From positions 1 through 64,000 of the forward strand of contig NZ_CP080387.1 in NCBI RefSeq assembly GCF_030036535.1: a stretch of DNA of 64,000 bases. Direction: 5' to 3'. The position numbers and the translations under genes were made by a program. The stretch is from Agrobacterium cucumeris. Its GTDB lineage: Bacteria > Pseudomonadota > Alphaproteobacteria > Rhizobiales > Rhizobiaceae. Of the stretch, positions 1 through 10,054 are shown piece after piece (within the stretch, counting starts at the first letter, position 1; every line of letters starts with the position of its first letter). A model generated the notes under the pieces. The model did no database searches and was not told where the DNA came from. It saw only the letters and a list, made by a program, of their open reading frames with translations.

Positions 1-1464
1 ATGAAGCACGATGCGCTGTTTGAGCGTTTTAGCGCGCGGCTCAAGGCACAGGTTGGTCCGGAAGTCTATGCAAGCTGGTTTGCACGGCTCAAACTCCATA
101 CCGTTTCGAAAAGCGTCGTCCGCTTTACCGTTCCGACGACCTTTCTGAAGTCGTGGATCAACAACCGTTACATGGATCTGATCACCAACCTCGTTCAGAG
201 CGAGGATCCGGATGTGTTGAAGGTGGAGATTCTTGTTCGCTCGGCCAGCCGTCCGGTTCGCCCGGCGCAGGCTGACGAACGGGTGCAGCCCGCACCTGAG
301 GTCGGTGCTGCTCCGCGCAACAAGTCCTTCATTCCGTCGCAGCCCGCGACGGCGCCCGCCGCACAGCCTGCGGCAGCGCAGGCGACCCTGCGTCAGGGCG
401 GCTCCGGGCCGTTGTTCGGTTCGCCGCTTGATACGCGCTTCACCTTCAATACGTTTGTCGAAGGCTCGTCCAACCGTGTCGCGCTTGCGGCGGCAAAGAC
501 GATCGCCGAAGCCGGTGCCGGCGCCGTGCGCTTCAACCCGCTGTTCATCCATGCGGGTGTTGGTCTCGGCAAGACGCATCTTCTGCAGGCCATTGCCAAT
601 GCCGCCATCGACAGCCCGCGCAATCCGCGCGTGGTCTATCTGACGGCTGAATATTTCATGTGGCGTTTTGCAACGGCGATCCGCGACAATGATGCGCTGA
701 CGCTGAAGGATACGTTGCGCAATATCGACCTGCTCGTCATCGACGACATGCAGTTCCTGCAGGGCAAGATGATCCAGCACGAATTCTGCCACCTGCTGAA
801 CATGCTGCTCGACAGCGCCAAGCAGGTCGTGGTGGCGGCTGACCGTGCACCGTGGGAGCTGGAATCGCTCGATCCGCGTGTGCGGTCCCGTCTTCAGGGC
901 GGCATGGCGATCGAGATCGAAGGTCCCGATTACGACATGCGGTATGAAATGCTCAACCGTCGTATGGGTTCGGCACGCCAGGACGATCCGTCTTTCGAGA
1001 TTTCGGACGAAATCCTGACCCACGTGGCCAAAAGCGTGACGGCGAGCGGACGCGAGCTTGAGGGTGCCTTCAACCAGCTGATGTTCCGGCGCTCTTTTGA
1101 GCCGAACCTCTCGGTTGACCGTGTCGATGAGCTGCTGTCGCACCTCGTCGGAAGCGGTGAGGCCAAGCGCGTGCGCATCGAGGATATTCAGCGCATCGTC
1201 GCCAGACACTATAATGTGTCGCGACAGGAGCTGGTGTCCAACCGCCGCACCCGCGTCATCGTCAAGCCGCGCCAGATCGCCATGTATCTGGCCAAGATGC
1301 TGACGCCGCGCTCCTTCCCCGAGATCGGTCGTCGTTTTGGCGGTCGCGACCACACCACGGTTCTTCACGCGGTGCGCAAGATCGAGGAACTGATTTCCGG
1401 CGACACCAAGCTCGGCCATGAGGTTGAGCTGCTGAAACGCCTGATCAACGAAAACAACGCATGA
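1..1464 (+). CDS. dnaA: Chromosomal replication initiator DnaA (5' end may be outside the window)
   Basis: DnaA binds DnaA boxes and, with ATP, opens the replication origin. The 487 residues visible show N-terminal domain I (about 1-80), a Pro/Ala-rich linker (about 81-135), the AAA+ domain with Walker A GVGLGKT at 186-192 and Walker B LLVIDDM at 244-250, and the C-terminal DNA-binding domain with the family signature [11 protein letters not shown]. The sequence opens directly on an ATG, so neither a ribosome binding site nor an upstream start can be judged; some rhizobial DnaA proteins carry extra N-terminal residues. A strong terminator follows immediately. The neighbours are not the dnaN/recF genes found beside dnaA in many bacteria. 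The identification is firm; only the start is uncertain. Confidence 0.97.
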   Translation: MKHDALFERFSARLKAQVGPEVYASWFARLKLHTVSKSVVRFTVPTTFLKSWINNRYMDLITNLVQSEDPDVLKVEILVRSASRPVRPAQADERVQPAPEVGAAPRNKSFIPSQPATAPAAQPAAAQATLRQGGSGPLFGSPLDTRFTFNTFVEGSSNRVALAAAKTIAEAGAGAVRFNPLFIHAGVGLGKTHLLQAIANAAIDSPRNPRVVYLTAEYFMWRFATAIRDNDALTLKDTLRNIDLLVIDDMQFLQGKMIQHEFCHLLNMLLDSAKQVVVAADRAPWELESLDPRVRSRLQGGMAIEIEGPDYDMRYEMLNRRMGSARQDDPSFEISDEILTHVAKSVTASGRELEGAFNQLMFRRSFEPNLSVDRVDELLSHLVGSGEAKRVRIEDIQRIVARHYNVSRQELVSNRRTRVIVKPRQIAMYLAKMLTPRSFPEIGRRFGGRDHTTVLHAVRKIEELISGDTKLGHEVELLKRLINENNA

Positions 1465-1494
1465 AAAAAGCGGCCTCCGGGCCGCTTTTTTATT
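1464..1494 (+). terminator. Rho-independent terminator of dnaA
   Basis: A perfect stem GCGGCC (1470-1475) / GGCCGC (1480-1485) with loop TCCG is flanked by an A-tract and a T-tract, so it can act in both directions. It lies directly after the dnaA stop and also faces the end of the convergent hemW. Confidence 0.9.
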
Positions 1495-1538
1495 TTCTTC
1501 TCAATTCTTGATTGGCTAAGGGCAGGCAGTACTGCCGG

Positions 1539-2747
1539 TCAGCAGGCGAGATCGGCGACCACGGCATCCAGAATAAGCATGCCAGAAGGCGTGCAGCGCA
1601 GGCGGGAATTGCCGAGCCTTTCCACGAAACCGTGCTGCAGAAGGAATTCCTCCTTCTCCGGGTCGAGATCGCGGCCGGAAAGATCGCTCCAGCGGGCCAG
1701 ATCGATGCCTTCGCGCAGGCGAAGCCCCATCAGCAGCAATTCGTCGGCCTGCTCGTCGACACCCAGCATTTCCTGATCGACCATGCCATGGCCTTCCCGC
1801 TCGACGGTCTCGAGCCAGGTTTCCGGGTGTCGCTCGGTGGCGGTGGCGAGCTTGGAGGCGCCCCTCGTCAGGCGTCCATGCGCGCCGGGGCCGATACCGG
1901 CATAATCGCCATAACGCCAGTAGGTCAGGTTATGGCGGCTTTCCGCGCCGGGGCGGGCGTGATTGGAAACCTCGTAGGCCGGCATGCCGTAGCGCTCGGT
2001 GATTTCCTGCGTCGCCTCATAAAGCACAGCCGAATGCTCGCCATCCGGCACGATGAGTTTGCCGGCCTTGTGCAGACCGTAAAAAGGCGTGCCCTCTTCG
2101 ATGGTCAGCTGGTAGAGCGACAGATGGTCGACGGCATAGGAAACCGCCTCCTTCAGTTCGGCATCCCATTCGGCCACCGTCTGCTTCGGGCGTGCATAGA
2201 TCAGATCGAAGGACATGCGCGGAAAGATTTCCCGCGCCAGCCGGATAGCTTTCAGGGCATCGGCGACATCATGCAGACGGCCAAGGAACTTCAGGTCCCG
2301 GTCGTTCAGTGCCTGCACGCCAAGCGAGACGCGATTGACGCCCGCTGCGCGATAACCGCGAAACCGTTCCGCCTCAACGCTGGAAGGGTTGGCTTCCATG
2401 GTGATCTCGATACCATCGGGCACATGCCAGAACCGTGCAACGCCATCCAGAATGGCCGCAACCGTCTGCGGGTCCATCAGCGATGGCGTGCCGCCGCCCA
2501 TGAAAATGCTGGTAACGACCCGCGGGCCACTGAGTGCCCGCATATGTTCCATTTCACGCAGGAAGGCCGCGGTAAACCGCTCCTGATCCACCGGCCGGTG
2601 GCGGACGTGGCTATTGAAATCACAATAGGGACATTTGGCCGCACAAAAGGGCCAATGCAGATAGATCCCGAAACCGGGATCGCCCGTATCCGGCAGAAGC
2701 GATGCGCCGGGGGCAGAAAAATGATGCTCCCCGACCATCGGGTTCAT
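1539..2747 (-). CDS. hemW: Radical SAM protein HemW (HemN-like heme chaperone)
   Basis: This 402-residue radical SAM protein belongs to the HemW/HemN family. The iron-sulfur cluster motif CxxxCxxC is at C35, C39 and C42 ([11 protein letters not shown]). The true oxygen-independent coproporphyrinogen oxidase HemN carries an additional cysteine (CxxxCxxCxC), absent here, so the heme-chaperone branch HemW is the better call. A glycine-rich motif (FMGGGTPS) and a C-terminal HemN-type domain follow. Its ATG overlaps the stop of the upstream rdgB by four bases (ATGA), which implies translational coupling in an rph-rdgB-hemW unit. Similar proteins are often annotated as hemN, so the name depends on this cysteine difference. 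Confidence 0.9.
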   Translation of the reverse strand: MNPMVGEHHFSAPGASLLPDTGDPGFGIYLHWPFCAAKCPYCDFNSHVRHRPVDQERFTAAFLREMEHMRALSGPRVVTSIFMGGGTPSLMDPQTVAAILDGVARFWHVPDGIEITMEANPSSVEAERFRGYRAAGVNRVSLGVQALNDRDLKFLGRLHDVADALKAIRLAREIFPRMSFDLIYARPKQTVAEWDAELKEAVSYAVDHLSLYQLTIEEGTPFYGLHKAGKLIVPDGEHSAVLYEATQEITERYGMPAYEVSNHARPGAESRHNLTYWRYGDYAGIGPGAHGRLTRGASKLATATERHPETWLETVEREGHGMVDQEMLGVDEQADELLLMGLRLREGIDLARWSDLSGRDLDPEKEEFLLQHGFVERLGNSRLRCTPSGMLILDAVVADLAC

Positions 2748-3391
2748 GCCTCCAGGCAGGTTTCTACGAATTTTTTAAAGGCGCGGGCGCGGTGCGACAG
2801 CGCAAACGCGTCACCATGTTTCCAGCCATGCTTCGCGTCAGCCGTCATCTCGCCAAATGTGGTGTCGTAACCCTCGGGTTTGAAGATCGGATCGTAACCG
2901 AAACCGCTCGTTCCGCGCGGCGGCCAGACGACGGTGCCTTCCACCTCGCCACGGAAATATTCGAGATGTCCGTCCGGCCAGGCAAGGCACAGCACGCTGA
3001 CGAAGCGGCCCTTGCGATCTTCCGGCTTCGATGCGCCGCGTTCCGCAAGCGCATCTTCAACCTTTTGCATCGCCATGGCGAAATCGCGTGTGCCGTCGGC
3101 CGTCTCCGCCCAGTTGGCGGTATAAACGCCCGGCGCACCGTCAAGCGCGTCGATAACCAGACCGGAATCGTCGGACAAAGCTGGCAGGCCGGATGCCTTG
3201 GCGGAGGCAAGCGCCTTGATGGCGGCATTTTCCTCGAAGGTGGTACCTGTCTCATCCGGCTCTGCGAAATTCAGCTCGGCAGCCGACTTGGCAGAGAAGC
3301 CGAAAGGTCCGATCAGATCAGCGATTTCGGCGATCTTGCCCTTGTTGTGGCTGGCGACGACGATCGTTCTGGTATCGAGCTTGCGCATCAT
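2744..3391 (-). CDS. rdgB: Non-canonical purine NTP pyrophosphatase RdgB/HAM1
   Basis: RdgB hydrolyses dITP, ITP and XTP to monophosphates and keeps deaminated purines out of DNA. The 215-residue protein starts with the family signature SHNKGK at 14-19 and carries the catalytic and metal-binding stretch [20 protein letters not shown] in its first half. Two adjacent ATG codons (3391 and 3388) are possible starts behind AGGAAAG. It lies between rph and hemW, a common arrangement in alphaproteobacteria, with a four-base overlap into hemW. Length and motifs are typical for the family. Confidence 0.94.
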   Translation of the reverse strand: MMRKLDTRTIVVASHNKGKIAEIADLIGPFGFSAKSAAELNFAEPDETGTTFEENAAIKALASAKASGLPALSDDSGLVIDALDGAPGVYTANWAETADGTRDFAMAMQKVEDALAERGASKPEDRKGRFVSVLCLAWPDGHLEYFRGEVEGTVVWPPRGTSGFGYDPIFKPEGYDTTFGEMTADAKHGWKHGDAFALSHRARAFKKFVETCLEA

Positions 3392-3405
3392 GCTTTCCTG
3401 TCGGC

Positions 3406-4122
3406 TCAGGCAATCGCCTGTTTCTGAAGGGCGACCAGTTCGCTGCAGCCTGCCTTGGCAAGGCCAAGCAGCGTCAGGAATTCTTCTTCGGAGAAGGGTG
3501 CGCCTTCCGCCGTTCCCTGAACTTCAACGATGCCGCCGGAGCCGGTGATGACGAAATTCGCGTCGGTCTCGGCGGACGAGTCTTCCAGATAATCGAGATC
3601 GATCACCGGCTGCTTGGCGAAGATGCCGCAGGAGATAGCGGCGATATGGTCTTTCAGGACCTTCTCGACCTTGATCATGTTGCGGGTTTCCATCCACTTC
3701 AGGCAATCATGCAGGGCAATCCATGCGCCGGTGATGGAGGCGGTGCGTGTGCCGCCATCCGCCTGGATGACGTCACAGTCGATGCTGATCTGGCGTTCGC
3801 CGAGCGCCTGAAGATCAACGACAGCGCGCAGCGAGCGCCCGATGAGGCGCTGGATTTCCTGCGTGCGCCCACCCTGCTTGCCGGCGGCGGCTTCGCGCTT
3901 CATGCGCTCATTGGTAGAGCGCGGCAGCATGCCGTATTCGGCGGTCACCCAACCCTTGCCGCTGTTGCGCAGCCATGGCGGCGTCTTTTCTTCAAGGCTA
4001 GCGGTGACGAGCACATGCGTGTCGCCGAATTTGACCAGACAGGAGCCTTCGGCATGTTTCGAGAAATTGCGCTCGAAGGAAACCTTGCGCATCTGATCGG
4101 TTTTTCTGCCTGAAGGCCGCAT
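3406..4122 (-). CDS. rph: Ribonuclease PH
   Basis: RNase PH is a phosphate-dependent 3' exoribonuclease that trims tRNA 3' ends. The start was set at 4122 ([12 protein letters not shown]), giving 238 residues as usual in the family; GGAGAG sits 8 bases upstream, and the longer reading frame would add 31 unrelated residues. Recognisable family stretches are [16 protein letters not shown] and the [14 protein letters not shown] phosphate-binding region. It is divergent from hrcA and heads the rph-rdgB-hemW group. Confidence 0.95.
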   Translation of the reverse strand: MRPSGRKTDQMRKVSFERNFSKHAEGSCLVKFGDTHVLVTASLEEKTPPWLRNSGKGWVTAEYGMLPRSTNERMKREAAAGKQGGRTQEIQRLIGRSLRAVVDLQALGERQISIDCDVIQADGGTRTASITGAWIALHDCLKWMETRNMIKVEKVLKDHIAAISCGIFAKQPVIDLDYLEDSSAETDANFVITGSGGIVEVQGTAEGAPFSEEEFLTLLGLAKAGCSELVALQKQAIA

Positions 4123-4193
4123 ATGATCCACTCTCCATGTTGGTTCCTGCCTTCTAAGGCGCGCTCCGGGCTTTTGCAAAGCCAATTTCCATT

Positions 4194-4221
4194 TTGCCGC
4201 AGCGGCGCGACGCATTATATT
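4194..4221 (+). promoter_or_regulatory. Possible hrcA-grpE promoter
   Basis: TTGCCG (4194-4199), a 16-base spacer and TATATT (4216-4221) resemble a housekeeping promoter 38 bases before the hrcA ATG. A short inverted repeat, GGCTTT-TGC-AAAGCC (4169-4183), lies just upstream. I saw no CIRCE element (the HrcA operator) in the rph-hrcA gap and no clear sigma-32 pair. Confidence 0.35.
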
Positions 4222-4258
4222 GGCGCAGAGTAGATTTGGGCGACAAAGAACGGACGAG

Positions 4259-5350
4259 ATGGGTTTTTCAGCACCGCTTTCAAAAGATCAGGCATCTCTG
4301 CTGGATGAACGGTCGCGGGAAATTTTCCGCCGCATCGTCGAAGGCTATCTCGATACTGGTGAACCCCTGGGCTCGCGCAGCCTGTCGCGGCTGCTGCCAA
4401 TGTCGCTTTCGCCAGCCTCCGTGCGCAACGTCATGAGCGATCTCGAAGAACTTGGCCTCATCTATTCGCCACATATCAGCGCCGGACGCCTGCCCACCCA
4501 GACGGGGCTGCGTTTCTTTGTTGACGCCTTCATGCAGGTGGGCGATCTGCCTGCCGACGAACGGGCGAATATCGACCGACAGATTGGCCCGGTCGCCGGC
4601 CACGAACAATCGCTGGAAGGGCTGCTGACGGAAGCGAGCCGCATGCTGTCGGGCATGTCGCGCGGCGCCGGCCTCGTTCTGACGGCCAAGAACGATGTCA
4701 TCCTCAAACATGTCGAATTCATTCGGCTGGAACCCACCAAGGCGCTTGCGGTGCTGGTGGGCGACCATAATCAGGTCGAGAACCGCATCATCGAATTGCC
4801 GGCTGGCATTTCCTCGTCGCAATTGACCGAGGCGGCCAATTTCATCAACGCCCATCTCTCCGGCCAGACGCTGCAGGAACTGCGCGGCCAGTTCCAGACG
4901 CAGCGGGCGGAGCTGCAATCGGAACTCGGCACGCTGGCGCAGGATCTCATTGAACGTGGCCTTGCCGTCTGGGCGGGTGACAATGAGGAAGGCAAGCTCG
5001 GCCGCCTCATCGTTCGCGGACGTTCCAACCTGCTGGAAGGACTGGCCGGCGAAGAAGACATCGATCGTGTGCGCCTGCTGTTCGACGATCTGGAGCGCAA
5101 GGAAAATCTGATCGAGATCCTCAATCTTGCGGAAAGCGGCTCGGGTGTGAGGATTTTCATCGGCTCGGAAAACAAGCTCTTTTCGCTGTCCGGTTCATCG
5201 CTCATTGTTGCGCCCTACCGCGATGAGGACAACCGGGTCGTGGGTGCTGTCGGTGTCATCGGGCCAACGCGGCTGAATTACGCCCGTATCGTTCCCATGG
5301 TCGATTATACCGCCCAGATCATGGCCCGCCTTTCCCGAAAGCAAAGATAG
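4259..5350 (+). CDS. hrcA: Heat-inducible transcription repressor HrcA
   Basis: HrcA represses chaperonin genes by binding CIRCE operators, with GroEL as modulator. The chosen ATG at 4259 ([11 protein letters not shown]) gives 363 residues; a longer frame would add 13 residues with no homologous look. The N-terminal winged helix includes [17 protein letters not shown] and the [16 protein letters not shown] recognition region; the C-terminal GAF-like domain ends with [20 protein letters not shown], typical of the family. It is followed by grpE, as in many bacteria. Its targets (groESL) are not in this window. Confidence 0.95.
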   Translation: MGFSAPLSKDQASLLDERSREIFRRIVEGYLDTGEPLGSRSLSRLLPMSLSPASVRNVMSDLEELGLIYSPHISAGRLPTQTGLRFFVDAFMQVGDLPADERANIDRQIGPVAGHEQSLEGLLTEASRMLSGMSRGAGLVLTAKNDVILKHVEFIRLEPTKALAVLVGDHNQVENRIIELPAGISSSQLTEAANFINAHLSGQTLQELRGQFQTQRAELQSELGTLAQDLIERGLAVWAGDNEEGKLGRLIVRGRSNLLEGLAGEEDIDRVRLLFDDLERKENLIEILNLAESGSGVRIFIGSENKLFSLSGSSLIVAPYRDEDNRVVGAVGVIGPTRLNYARIVPMVDYTAQIMARLSRKQR

Positions 5351-5463
5351 GGCAAGCCCGCAAGGCCAGAGAATGCGGCAAGCTTTTCGCCGCAAGCCTT
5401 GATTTTTGCCCGCCAAAGCTCGATATCGGGCGCAACCAACAATATTCAAATTTGGAGAACGTC

Positions 5464-6099
5464 ATGACCGACGATACGAAAAAGCCCGGACCTGACGCGG
5501 ACATCGCCGAAGAGTTTCTCGATCCCGCACTTGCCGGGGAAGAGCCGACTGATGCTGCCGAACCCGATCCGGTCGAGCTGCTGAAGGCAGAGAATGCCGA
5601 TCTGCGCGACAAGTTCCTGCGTCTTGCCGCCGAAATGGACAATCTTCGTCGCCGCACCGAGCGCGACGTCAAGGACGCCAAGGCCTATTCGCTGGCCGGT
5701 TTTGCACGCGACATGCTCGCCGTTTCCGACAACCTTCGCCGCGCGCTCGAGGCTATCCCGGATGAGCTCAAGACCAATGGCGAAGCCGGTCTCAATGGCC
5801 TGATCGAAGGCGTCGAGATGACCGAACGCTCGATGCTGTCGACGCTCGAGCGCCATGGGGTCAAGAAGATTGATGCAGAGGGCCAGAAGTTCGATCCGAA
5901 CTTCCACCAGGCCATGTTCGAAATTCCCAATCCGGCAGTTCCGAACAACACCGTGCTCCAGGTTATCCAGGCCGGTTTCACCATCGGCGACCGCGTCCTG
6001 CGCCCGGCCATGGTGGGTGTTGCCAAGGGTGGCCCGAAGGCGGAAACCGCCGCATCGGCAGAGCCCGGCACGGCCTCTCTCAATGAAAAGGATGCCTGA
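5464..6099 (+). CDS. grpE: GrpE, nucleotide exchange factor of DnaK
   Basis: GrpE releases ADP from DnaK in the chaperone cycle. The ATG at 5464 is preceded by GGAG (5454-5457) at good spacing, giving 211 residues; an upstream TTG in frame is part of that ribosome binding site and is not the start. An acidic N-terminal tail is followed by a long helix ([20 protein letters not shown]), which forms the dimeric coiled coil, and by a C-terminal beta domain with the family pattern [20 protein letters not shown]. It is the second gene after hrcA and ends at a strong terminator. dnaK and dnaJ are elsewhere. Confidence 0.95.
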   Translation: MTDDTKKPGPDADIAEEFLDPALAGEEPTDAAEPDPVELLKAENADLRDKFLRLAAEMDNLRRRTERDVKDAKAYSLAGFARDMLAVSDNLRRALEAIPDELKTNGEAGLNGLIEGVEMTERSMLSTLERHGVKKIDAEGQKFDPNFHQAMFEIPNPAVPNNTVLQVIQAGFTIGDRVLRPAMVGVAKGGPKAETAASAEPGTASLNEKDA

Positions 6100-6117
6100 G
6101 GCATTCCTTCCCGTAAT

Positions 6118-6148
6118 AAAAAACGCGCCCTTGAGGCGCGTTTTTTAT
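6118..6148 (+). terminator. Rho-independent terminator after grpE
   Basis: Stem ACGCGCC (6123-6129) / GGCGCGT (6135-6141) with loop CTTGA is flanked by A and T tracts on both sides. It ends hrcA-grpE and can equally end the convergent ptsN transcript. Confidence 0.9.
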
Positions 6149-6180
6149 TGTCATGAAAACCTGAGATCAGTGGCGACGGA

Positions 6181-6642
6181 TCAGGCCGCCGTCGCCTGTT
6201 CCTGATTGAGGAAAGCATAGATTGCCGTGTCGGAATCGGTGGCACGCAGTTTGGCCACCAGTTCAGGGTCGCGCAGGGCGCGCGCAATTCGAGACAGTGC
6301 CTTCAGGTGATCCGCACCAGCGCCTTCAGGCGCAAGCAAAAGGAAAACCAGATCGACCGGCTGGTCGTCCAGCGCTTCGAAATCGACCGGCGTTTCAAGG
6401 CGTGCGAAGACACCCGTGATCTGATGAATGCTGGCGAGCTTGCCGTGCGGAATGGCGATGCCATGGCCGACGCCGGTGGAGCCGAGCTTTTCACGCTGGA
6501 GGATGACGTCGAAAACTTCCCGTTCCGAGACTCCGGTAATTCTGGCTGCCTTTGCGGCCAGCTCCTGAAGCAATTGCTTTTTGGAATTCACCTTGAGGGC
6601 GGGAATAATCGCATCTTGTTGCAGCAAATCTGCCAACGCCAT
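6181..6642 (-). CDS. ptsN: Nitrogen PTS enzyme IIA (PtsN, EIIA-Ntr)
   Basis: PtsN is the terminal phosphoacceptor of the regulatory nitrogen phosphotransferase system, affecting potassium, nitrogen and envelope control rather than sugar uptake. The 153-residue protein has the EIIA phosphorylation site in GHGIAIPHGK, with His66 as the expected phosphoacceptor. It closes the lptC-lptA-lptB-rpoN-hpf-ptsN run, the conserved rpoN-linked position for this gene. Length is typical. Confidence 0.95.
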   Translation of the reverse strand: MALADLLQQDAIIPALKVNSKKQLLQELAAKAARITGVSEREVFDVILQREKLGSTGVGHGIAIPHGKLASIHQITGVFARLETPVDFEALDDQPVDLVFLLLAPEGAGADHLKALSRIARALRDPELVAKLRATDSDTAIYAFLNQEQATAA

Positions 6643-6724
6643 TCTCTTTTTCCTTCATGCCATCGAGACGATGCAGGAGGCAGAGACGCTTTCACGTTCT
6701 GCCTCCCACGTCTTGTCAGACTGT

Positions 6725-7297
6725 TCAGCTCTTGATCGTTTCCGCGTCGATCCAGCCAATATTGCCGTCATGACGTCGGTAGACGATGTTGAGATATTCC
6801 TTGCCCGGGCTGCGGAACAGCAGAACCGGTTCGTCCGTCATGTCGAGCGCCATCACGGCGCTGGCAACGGACATTGTCTTTATCTGTTTCGAACTCTCCG
6901 CGACGATGGTGGGTGCGTAGTCCTCGGGAACCTCATGGTCCTCATCGGGAACAGCATCCATCACCGTATAGGCGATTTCCTGCGACACGCCATTCGAACC
7001 ATTGTGATGGTCCTTCAGCTTGCGCTTGTAGCGACGCAGGCGCTTCTCGATCCGCTCTGCGGCGGCATCGAAACTTGCCTGCGGATCATTTGCCTGACCC
7101 GCCGCATGCAATACAACGCCCGTATCGAGATGCAGCTTGCAGTCGGCTGCAAAACGCGATCCGGACTTCTCCACGGTTACCTGGCCTGAATACCCCCCAT
7201 CGAAGTATTTGGTAACTGCCAGACCTATATTGTCCTCAATCCGCTGACGGAAAGATTCGCCGATCTCCATATGTTTACCAGATACACGCACACTCAT
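6725..7297 (-). CDS. hpf: Ribosome hibernation promoting factor, long form
   Basis: Hpf inactivates and dimerises 70S ribosomes in stationary phase. The start at 7297 (MSVRVSGKHMEIGES) has AAAGGAAAA just upstream and gives 190 residues, the size of long-form Hpf with an N-terminal S30AE domain (about 1-105) and a C-terminal dimerisation domain (about 130-188, ending VYRRHDGNIGWIDAE). The central linker is rich in charged residues. It lies between rpoN and ptsN as in many proteobacteria, where its product was historically annotated as a sigma-54 modulation protein. Confidence 0.93.
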   Translation of the reverse strand: MSVRVSGKHMEIGESFRQRIEDNIGLAVTKYFDGGYSGQVTVEKSGSRFAADCKLHLDTGVVLHAAGQANDPQASFDAAAERIEKRLRRYKRKLKDHHNGSNGVSQEIAYTVMDAVPDEDHEVPEDYAPTIVAESSKQIKTMSVASAVMALDMTDEPVLLFRSPGKEYLNIVYRRHDGNIGWIDAETIKS

Positions 7298-7531
7298 GGA
7301 AATTTTCCTTTTTGTAGTGATTTGCGAGTACCAGCTTACGTCAAGCCGAGCGCGCATCCAAGCGTTTCGAAGACCTTAAAAAGCCTCCATTCGAATTTTA
7401 CGCCCATGGACGGTGGAGATGAATCCGTTACAAATGACCTTGCTTACGTGTGCGGCGGGCTTCTAGCCCCTGGCGTGATAAGAGTCAATGGTGCGGCAAA
7501 AAAGCGCTCCAAACGTGATCAGGCGCGCCGC

Positions 7532-9082
7532 TCAGAAGACTGAAAACTTCGCGAGCGCCTTCTTTTCGCGGCGTCTCTGAACGGAGGAGGGGATGTTCAT
7601 CGCCTCACGATATTTGGCGACAGTGCGGCGGGCGAGATCAACACCGCTTTTTTTCAGATTGTCGACGATGTCATCATCGGAAAGCACCGCCTCGGCAGCC
7701 TCCTGGGCGATCATGGCCTTGATGCGATGACGCACCGCTTCCGCCGAATGGCTGTCGCCGCCTTCAACCGCGCTGATCGAGACGCTGAAGAAATATTTGA
7801 GCTCGAACAGCCCGCGTGGCGTCAGCATGTATTTCTTCGATGTCACCCGGCTGACGGTGGATTCGTGCATCTTGATGGCGTCGGCCACCGTCTTGAGGTT
7901 CAGCGGGCGCAGGTGATCAACGCCGTTGACGAGAAAGGCGTCCTGCTGGCGCACGATCTCGGTCGCTACCTTCATGATCGTCCGGGCACGCTGGTCGAGG
8001 CTGCGGGTCAGCCAGTGAGCCGTTTGCATGCACTCGGAAAGGAAATCCTGGTCCTCACCTGCGCGCGCCTTATGTTTCGAAACCTCGGCGAAATAGCTCT
8101 GGTTGATGAGCACACGCGGCAGGGTTTCGGGATTTATCTCCACAAGCCAGCCGCCGGATGAAGAGGGCCGAACGATGATATCGGGAACGATTGTCTCCGA
8201 AACGGTCGAATCATAACCCGCGCCGGGACGCGGATTGAGCGTCCGGATCTCCGCCAGCATGTCGAGAAGGTCCTCTTCATCGACGCCGCAGAGTTTTTTC
8301 AAGGTAGCAAAGTCGCGTTTGGCCAAAAGCTCGAGATTATCGATCAGGGCCCGCATCGCCGGATCGAGCCGATCCCTCTGGGCGAGCTGGATTGCCAGAC
8401 ATTCGCTCAACGAACGGGAAAACACGCCCGGAGGATCGAAACCCTGAAGCGTCTTTAAAACATGCTCCACCGCCGATGGCGCCGTTCCCAGCCGTTCAGC
8501 GACATCATCGACGGCATCCGCTGCGATATATCCGGTTTCGTCGAGCTGGCCGATCAGCGCATCGGCGATCATGCGATCCTCGGCGGAGGATATGGCCAGC
8601 GGCATTTGCTGATTGAGATGGTCAGCAAGGCTTTGTTTCGCGGCGACGAAATCGTCGAGATCATAGCTTTCGCCGGATTCCTGCCCGGGCATGGATTTCC
8701 ACTGGCTTGCCAGTTCGGGCGCATCGGCCTTTCTGGGCTCGGCATCGTCCGGGAAGACATTTTCGAAACTAGTATCGAGCTGTTCACCGAGATTTGCGGC
8801 GCGGTCGCCGTACCAGTCGTCGCTGTCGGCTGTTACCGTGGGGTTTTTATCCGAGGCTTCGCCGTCGGTGTCGCTGAAATTATCCGCATTATCAGGTATG
8901 TCGCCGCCCAAATCGCCGTCGTTTGCTGCAATTTCGAGCAGCGGATTACGCTCCACTTCCTGCGCGATAAACTGCGTCAGCTCGAAATGCGTCATCTGAA
9001 GCAGCTGGATGGACTGCATCAGCTGCGGTGTCATGACGAGAGACTGGTTTTGACGCAGCAAAAGGCTGGCAGACAATGCCAT
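7532..9082 (-). CDS. rpoN: RNA polymerase sigma-54 factor RpoN
   Basis: Sigma-54 directs RNA polymerase to -24/-12 promoters for nitrogen and other regulons and needs AAA+ activators. In this 516-residue protein the N-terminal region I is Gln/Leu-rich (LRQNQSLVMTPQLMQSIQLL), region II is acidic, and region III ends with the RpoN box ARRTVAKYRE at 484-493. lptB lies upstream and hpf downstream on the same strand. All three diagnostic regions are intact. Confidence 0.97.
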   Translation of the reverse strand: MALSASLLLRQNQSLVMTPQLMQSIQLLQMTHFELTQFIAQEVERNPLLEIAANDGDLGGDIPDNADNFSDTDGEASDKNPTVTADSDDWYGDRAANLGEQLDTSFENVFPDDAEPRKADAPELASQWKSMPGQESGESYDLDDFVAAKQSLADHLNQQMPLAISSAEDRMIADALIGQLDETGYIAADAVDDVAERLGTAPSAVEHVLKTLQGFDPPGVFSRSLSECLAIQLAQRDRLDPAMRALIDNLELLAKRDFATLKKLCGVDEEDLLDMLAEIRTLNPRPGAGYDSTVSETIVPDIIVRPSSSGGWLVEINPETLPRVLINQSYFAEVSKHKARAGEDQDFLSECMQTAHWLTRSLDQRARTIMKVATEIVRQQDAFLVNGVDHLRPLNLKTVADAIKMHESTVSRVTSKKYMLTPRGLFELKYFFSVSISAVEGGDSHSAEAVRHRIKAMIAQEAAEAVLSDDDIVDNLKKSGVDLARRTVAKYREAMNIPSSVQRRREKKALAKFSVF

Positions 9083-9202
9083 GGCGGACGCGAAACTCCC
9101 CTTACAGCTTCTCCATTGCCACAGTTTTCATAAATTTTGAGAAGGCAAAGAAACTTGGCCCAAAAATTGCTTTTTTATCTTGTTTGGTCAAGCGTCGGCG
9201 CG

Positions 9203-9229
9203 GGGCGCGATGAAGAATCTTTCGCGCCC
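9203..9229 (-). terminator. Hairpin between lptB and rpoN
   Basis: An 8-bp inverted repeat GGGCGCGA (9203-9210) / TCGCGCCC (9222-9229) with an 11-base loop lies just after the lptB stop. There is no T-tract, so it may be a weak or Rho-assisted terminator, or an mRNA-stability element, rather than a full stop within this gene run. Confidence 0.4.
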
Positions 9230-9235
9230 GCAAGC

Positions 9236-10045
9236 TTAAAGGCTGAAATTATTGCCGAGATAGAGCCGGCGCACGTCCGGATTGTTGACGATATCGTCCG
9301 CGCGGCCGTGGGTCAGAACCTCGCCGGCATGGATGATATAGGCGCGGTCGATGAGGCCGAGCGTTTCGCGGACATTGTGGTCGGTGATGAGAACACCAAT
9401 CCCGCGTGCGGTGAGGTGTCTGACGAGATTCTGAATGTCGCTGACCGAAATCGGATCAACACCGGCAAAAGGCTCATCCAGCAGCATGAAAGTCGGATCG
9501 GTCGCCAGAGCGCGGGCGATCTCAAGGCGACGGCGTTCACCGCCCGATAGTGCGACTGCCGGCGACTTGCGCAGCTGGGCAATGTGGAATTCTTCCAGCA
9601 GCTCGTCCAGCTTGCGGCTTCGCTTGGCACTGTCCGGTTCGTGGACTTCAAGCACGGCGCGGATGTTTTCCTCGACCGTCAGCCCGCGAAAAATCGAGGC
9701 TTCCTGCGGCAGATACCCGACGCCGAGGCGCGCACGCCTGTACATCGGCATGCCGGTCACATCGTTGCCGTTGATGGCGATCTTGCCGCTATCGACGGGT
9801 ACGAGGCCGGTGATCATGTAAAAACAGGTCGTCTTGCCGGCGCCGTTCGGACCTAAAAGCCCCACGGCCTCACCGCGGCGCACGACGAGCGACACGCCGT
9901 TGACCACCCGCCGCGTATTATAGGTCTTCGTCAGCCCATGCGCGATCAGCGTGCCTTCATAACGGGCTTTGTCGGCCTGTGAGGTCGCTTCCACGGATGG
10001 GTTGCGCCCACCGCCAAACATTTTTGAGATCGAAGGTATCTTCAC
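9236..10045 (-). CDS. lptB: LPS export ABC transporter ATPase LptB
   Basis: LptB powers LptFG to pull lipopolysaccharide out of the inner membrane. The 269-residue ATPase shows Walker A GPNGAGKTT at 65-73, the ABC signature LSGGE at 166-170 and Walker B FMLLDE at 186-191. The assigned start is a GTG at 10045; an ATG eight codons in (MFGGG) is an alternative, and the first 30 residues are a non-conserved extension. It follows lptA closely. The partners lptF, lptG and lptD are not in this window. Confidence 0.94.
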   Translation of the reverse strand: MKIPSISKMFGGGRNPSVEATSQADKARYEGTLIAHGLTKTYNTRRVVNGVSLVVRRGEAVGLLGPNGAGKTTCFYMITGLVPVDSGKIAINGNDVTGMPMYRRARLGVGYLPQEASIFRGLTVEENIRAVLEVHEPDSAKRSRKLDELLEEFHIAQLRKSPAVALSGGERRRLEIARALATDPTFMLLDEPFAGVDPISVSDIQNLVRHLTARGIGVLITDHNVRETLGLIDRAYIIHAGEVLTHGRADDIVNNPDVRRLYLGNNFSL

Positions 10046-10054
10046 GAGGTGAGA

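Noticed and set aside
1512..2870. A 452-codon plus-strand open frame over hemW
   Set aside because: Shadow of hemW, which carries the radical SAM cysteines and the correct operon overlap on the other strand.
4123..4258. CIRCE operator in front of hrcA
   Set aside because: No TTAGCACTC-N9-GAGTGCTAA or close variant is present; only an ordinary promoter-like pair and a short inverted repeat are seen.
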